Part shown: in pieces, positions 60,306-64,000 of the stretch
How the letters are laid out: the number at the start of each line of letters is the position of its first letter
Numbering within the stretch: the stretch's first letter is position 1
Origin: Mangifera indica
Lineage: Eukaryota; Streptophyta; Magnoliopsida; Sapindales; Anacardiaceae
Assembly: GCF_011075055.1 (NCBI RefSeq)
Contig: NW_025401124.1
Span: forward strand, 237,576 to 301,575
Reading direction: 5' to 3'
DNA: 64,000 nt
The notes under the pieces: model-generated
What the model was told of the DNA's origin: nothing
What the model saw: only the letters and a program-made list of their open reading frames with translations
The model's database searches: none
Program-made: the position numbers and the translations under genes

Positions 60306-63300
60306 TAGACCTAACCACGGTTTATGAACCTACAGTTTTAGTTTGAAACTGTCAGTTTATGGTTTAAAAAAATAGGAGCCTTTAATCGGAATCGTTATAA
60401 AACGATTTGTAATCAGTTCGAAACTGAAGGTTTGGGTTCATGGCCTCAGTTTGGAACTGACATAGAACCATCGGTTTTGATTCATGGCACCAAGTTATTT
60501 TTTTAGTTAATAATTATAATAATTAAAAAATTAAAAAAAAAACTTGGATTTAATTTTTCAATTAAACGTTCTATGTATCCTTCTGGTTGGAAGAATCAAA
60601 GCCTATATAGTTTTCTTATCTTCATGTACCCGATAGCCGATTGTACCCCTTTACCTTATCATTCACCTTCGCTTTCTTGACTACTGGTTCCCATCCTTGA
60701 ACTATTCATAGTTAAATCAAGGGGTTCTTCATTGAAGTCCACTTTTATATCTTGTTGGCATAATTCGGATCTTATCCAATCATCCACGAATGCTTCCGCT
60801 TCAATAGATTTGGGAGCTAAACTTGATCGCCGCTAATCCAATATATTGCTCCTTTGATTAAAAGCTTGTTCCACTACAATAGTTGATGTTAGTGCTGCTA
60901 GGACTTGTTTAGCAATAGCTGCTAATATTGAAAATGTTGATGCATGTCGACTCCACTATTCTAGAATTAGAAAGTCTTTACTTATATTGCTATTACCAAA
61001 CTCAAAAATAGTGGTAAGATAAATTTCAAGCTTCGAGATGGAGCCTGATGTTCCTCTTGGTCTTTTGCCCCTTTGCATCATAATACAATCATCATAACTA
61101 ATATTTTGGGTTGGTGATGAGGCAATAGGTGGTAGAGAGGAAGAAGGACCGCCTTAGGTATCATAAACCAATGAATATTCAACATAAATTTATTTAATTA
61201 AATTCATAATACTAGCTATAGTTAATGGAATATTAACTTTATTCTCATCATCTAATTGCATGCATTCATAATATAATATAATTATATAATCTATAAAACC
61301 GTCTAAATTTTCAAAAAAACAAGAAAAATTTCTAAAATTTCTTTATAGTAATTTAACCATTTTTTTCATTAAAAAATAGCTTCTTTTAAACTAATATCTT
61401 TTTCGGCTCTTGTAAAGCCCCGACAATATTAAAGGGTTTCATTTAAAAACAAACGAAAATTAGGATAATAAACCCCACTCAAAGTATAAATTACATTATC
61501 AAAATGTTTTAAAACATCTAAAATTGTCTTATAAATATCCTAATTTTGGGGATATAATATAACTTTTGACACATTTTGTGAAATAAATATGCACAATAAT
61601 TCCCTATAATCAAAAGACTCGTTGAGTAATTTATATGTTGAATTCCAACGAGTCAACATATCTTTAGAAAATCTTTTTGGTCTTCTATTATGTATTTTAC
61701 AAAATTTATCCAATTCTTTCATTGTTTGGGGATGTGTCTATAAAAATGAAATTGTTGTTTTTATTGGACTAATATAATTATTAAGATATCTTAAATCATT
61801 TTGTACACATAAATTTAACACATGACATACACATCTAATATGAAAAAATCTACCATTTAGATTAGGTTTACAAATTTTTATTAAATCAGTAAGTTGCATC
61901 ATCAAATGAAATTGAAAAAATTTTAAAAACTAATCTGTATTCTTCTAATATTTCTTTAATTATTCTATAAATATTATCGGTCATATGTCAGTCAGCAAAC
62001 ACTCTAAATGCTAAAATTCTTTTTTGTCATTGAAATTTGTTATCTATCTAATGATAAATTATACCTATATAAGAGTAAACTTACTAATGATCACTCCAAA
62101 TATCACTACATATAGACACACATCCATCTAAATTTGTAAATAATTGAATTAATTTTTTTATATAAACCTAATCATGATCTTTTTAATATGTTTCTAGGAA
62201 TAGTTTTATGTGCAGGATTTAATGTAGTTTACAATAATTATTAAAACTTACATTTTCACCAAAACTAAATATTAAGTAATCTATTGTTACTATTTTTATA
62301 AATTCTTCTTTACTTTATTATCACTATAAATAAATAAAGATTTATGTGGAGAACTATATCCAATTATTTGTGTTTGACCCCTATTTTACTTAATTTTTTT
62401 CGATGCTTTGACTCCAAGTGCCTTTTCAATGTTCCATATCCACCTTTTTGCTTGAATTTATAAATTTACTTACAATAATTGCAAACAACTTCAAAATTAC
62501 CATATTCTTTTTATATTTTTTTAAATGGATTTTGAAAATATCGGAGATAAGAATTTTTTGTGGTTGTTATTCCATTTCTACTTGTTGTTGTATCCCCACC
62601 TCCACATATTGACTTCCATTTTTTATGTTGAAAAATCTTTCACAAATTGATCTTCATCCACATCAAATGTGGATGAATATTGACCAAATCTCCTATTATC
62701 CAAAGAATTTTTATAACTTGCCATTTTTCGATAATAAATAAAATAAAACATATAATTAATTATGAAAGATAATGAAAAAATAAAAATAATAGATAATAAA
62801 TAAAATTAATTATAAAGATAAACTCTATAATTAATTATGAAATTGTATAATAGAAAGATAATAATAATTAAATTATATAAATTAAAATTGGAATTGATAA
62901 AAATAAAGAGAAAATTTAATTGAATTTGAGAGAATTTGATTGAAAGATTAAGAGAGTATTAAGAATTGAGAGAATGAGAAATGAGAAATGAGAAAGTTGA
63001 AAGATTGAGTAGTATTTACAAATAAAATTTTATAGTAAAAAATAAAAAAATTAAAAGAAAAAAATTCAAGCCTAAGCCTAATGGCCATATTGTTGCCGAA
63101 AACATTTGCAGGGACCATTTAAAACATTTGCAGGGGATTGTTGGTCCTTGTAAATTTAAAACATTTGTAGGGTGGTCCCCTACAAATGTACAAAAACAGG
63201 ATATTTTTAATTTAAAAAAATTTTAGTGATTTTTATTTAAAATTAATAAATTTTTTAAAATTAAATTATTGAATTGTCGGTTCATGACTCTTTGAACCAA

Positions 63301-63452
63301 CGGTTCAAAAAAATCAAAACCGAAACCCAATTGTCAAAATCCAATTTTGATTTTAGTTCTGATTTAGGTTGGTTTCGATTATGATTTTACATTGGTTGGT
63401 TCCTCTCTGGTTCATGGGCCAAATCGGCCCTGTGGTCAGGACTAGAGTTGAA
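60298..63452 (-). mobile_element. hAT transposon with decayed transposase
   Basis: The insert (60306-63444, 3.14 kb) interrupts the duplicated unit, which fixes its limits independently. Ends TAGACCTAACCAC and, inverted, TAGTCCTGACCAC agree at 11 of 13. Flanking 8-mers GAGCTCAA (60298-60305) and GAGTTGAA (63445-63452) agree at 6 of 8, as expected of an 8-bp hAT duplication. Just inside lie GGTTTATGAACC-like words at both ends. Confidence 0.82.
60760..62725 (-). pseudogene. hAT-family transposase, broken
   Basis: In coding order on the minus strand: a BED zinc finger near 62400-62500 (VCNYCK, then GGYGTLKRHLESKH); the transposase core at 61722-61540 (RPKRFSKDMLTRWNSTYKLLN, typical of hAT enzymes); and the C-terminal dimerisation domain at 60905-60770 (VVEQAFNQRSNILD, then RRSSLAPKSIEAEAFVDDWIR). 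Stops occur within the finger and the dimerisation domain, and frames shift in between, so it is not functional. Confidence 0.85.
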
Positions 63453-63984
63453 GCATAAGTCTAGGAGATATTTCGCTTACAAAATTTGCAAGCCTAGAAA
63501 AATTTGATTTGAATAATTTAAAACAACATCATTTTGACAAATATATATCAAATTGCATCTTTTGATTAATTTTGGCTTATATATAATACCAAACAAGGTT
63601 TAACTCAAACTCGATTTGATATTATACTAAACTCAAGCTAACTCGATTCGATATTATATTGAACTCAAACTGAACTTGAATTTGACTCCTTCCAAGTTGA
63701 GAAGAATTCAAATTGGCTTCAAGTGGACTTGTCGAACTTGCCTTTTTCATGTCAAACTAAACTCAAACTAACCCTTCAAGCTTGGCTTTTGAACTCATAT
63801 TGAATCCAACCTTAACCCCTAATTGTATTACAAAATTACTATCACACATTGTAATTTATCTACAGTTACCTGATAGCTTTATTTTCATTTATAGGTACAT
63901 TAAATGAAAAACTTAAAATTTATCATGAATTTAACATTAGTCTAACGTTGTATAATTTTATGGGTGTCTATATAGTATTTTAAG
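63445..63984. repeat. Tandem duplication unit, copy 2, right part
   Basis: Resumes the match to copy 1 (about 56926-57410) after the hAT insertion, including the right part of the diverged hAT-type MITE and the AAAACTTAAAATTTATCATG segment. Confidence 0.75.
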
Positions 63985-64000
63985 GGAAATTAAAATTTTT
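63984..64000. mobile_element. Start of a second copy of the 2.3-kb inverted-repeat element, cut by the window end
   Basis: GGGAAATTAAAATTTTT matches the terminus at 57460 (GGGAAATTAAATTAATT) at 14 of 17 bases and occupies the same place in the duplicated unit. Confidence 0.45.

Noticed and set aside
1..64000. tRNA and rRNA genes
   Set aside because: No cloverleaf with a T-loop GGTTCGA-type signal and no rRNA sequence was recognised by eye. The only tRNA-related signals are primer-binding sites at 2427, 7674 and 48297. A tRNAscan run would settle it.

Overview
This is AT-rich nuclear DNA from a flowering plant, most likely a dicot. The evidence is a spliced subtilase of the plant SBT2 clade, a plastid-type sugar-phosphate isomerase-like gene, an intronless coiled-coil NBS-LRR gene, a broken copy of the microtubule gene MOR1, and a dense load of plant transposons. 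The species cannot be named from the sequence. Only three genes look intact: the NLR gene (13.6-16.1 kb, minus), the SBT2 subtilase (25.6-31.1 kb, minus, ten exons joining in frame to 846 codons) and the RPI4-like gene (41.4-44.8 kb, plus, nine exons joining in frame to 304 codons).

Layout. 0-8 kb: Ty3/gypsy pol debris, a complete TRIM retrotransposon, a probable solo LTR carrying a nested hAT-type element, and an LTR-like repeat that recurs at 18 kb. 8-12.4 kb: MOR1 pseudogene (minus) with an internal tandem duplication. 13.6-16.3 kb: NLR gene with its promoter side. 16.3-25 kb: gene-free, AT-rich, with MITEs including a strikingly GC-rich one. 25-31 kb: SBT2 gene. 33-39 kb: complete Mutator-like element with a perfect 9-bp target duplication, its transposase broken by a hAT MITE with a perfect 8-bp target duplication. 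41-45 kb: RPI4-like gene. 45.7-55 kb: endogenous pararetrovirus (Caulimoviridae) of about one genome length, decayed, lying between MULE-type MITEs. 56.5-64 kb: a tandemly duplicated unit of about 3.4 kb containing a 2.3-kb terminal-inverted-repeat element with a degenerate ~60-bp array; the second copy is split by a hAT transposon.

The SBT2 and RPI4-like genes are neighbours. From memory, their closest Arabidopsis relatives (At5g44530 and At5g44520) are also neighbours, so this pair is probably the conserved chromosomal backbone and most other content is accessory. The most unusual structures are the circularly permuted viral insertion, the rearranged MOR1 copy, the 3.4-kb tandem duplication and the array-bearing TIR element. 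No new multi-gene system could be supported.
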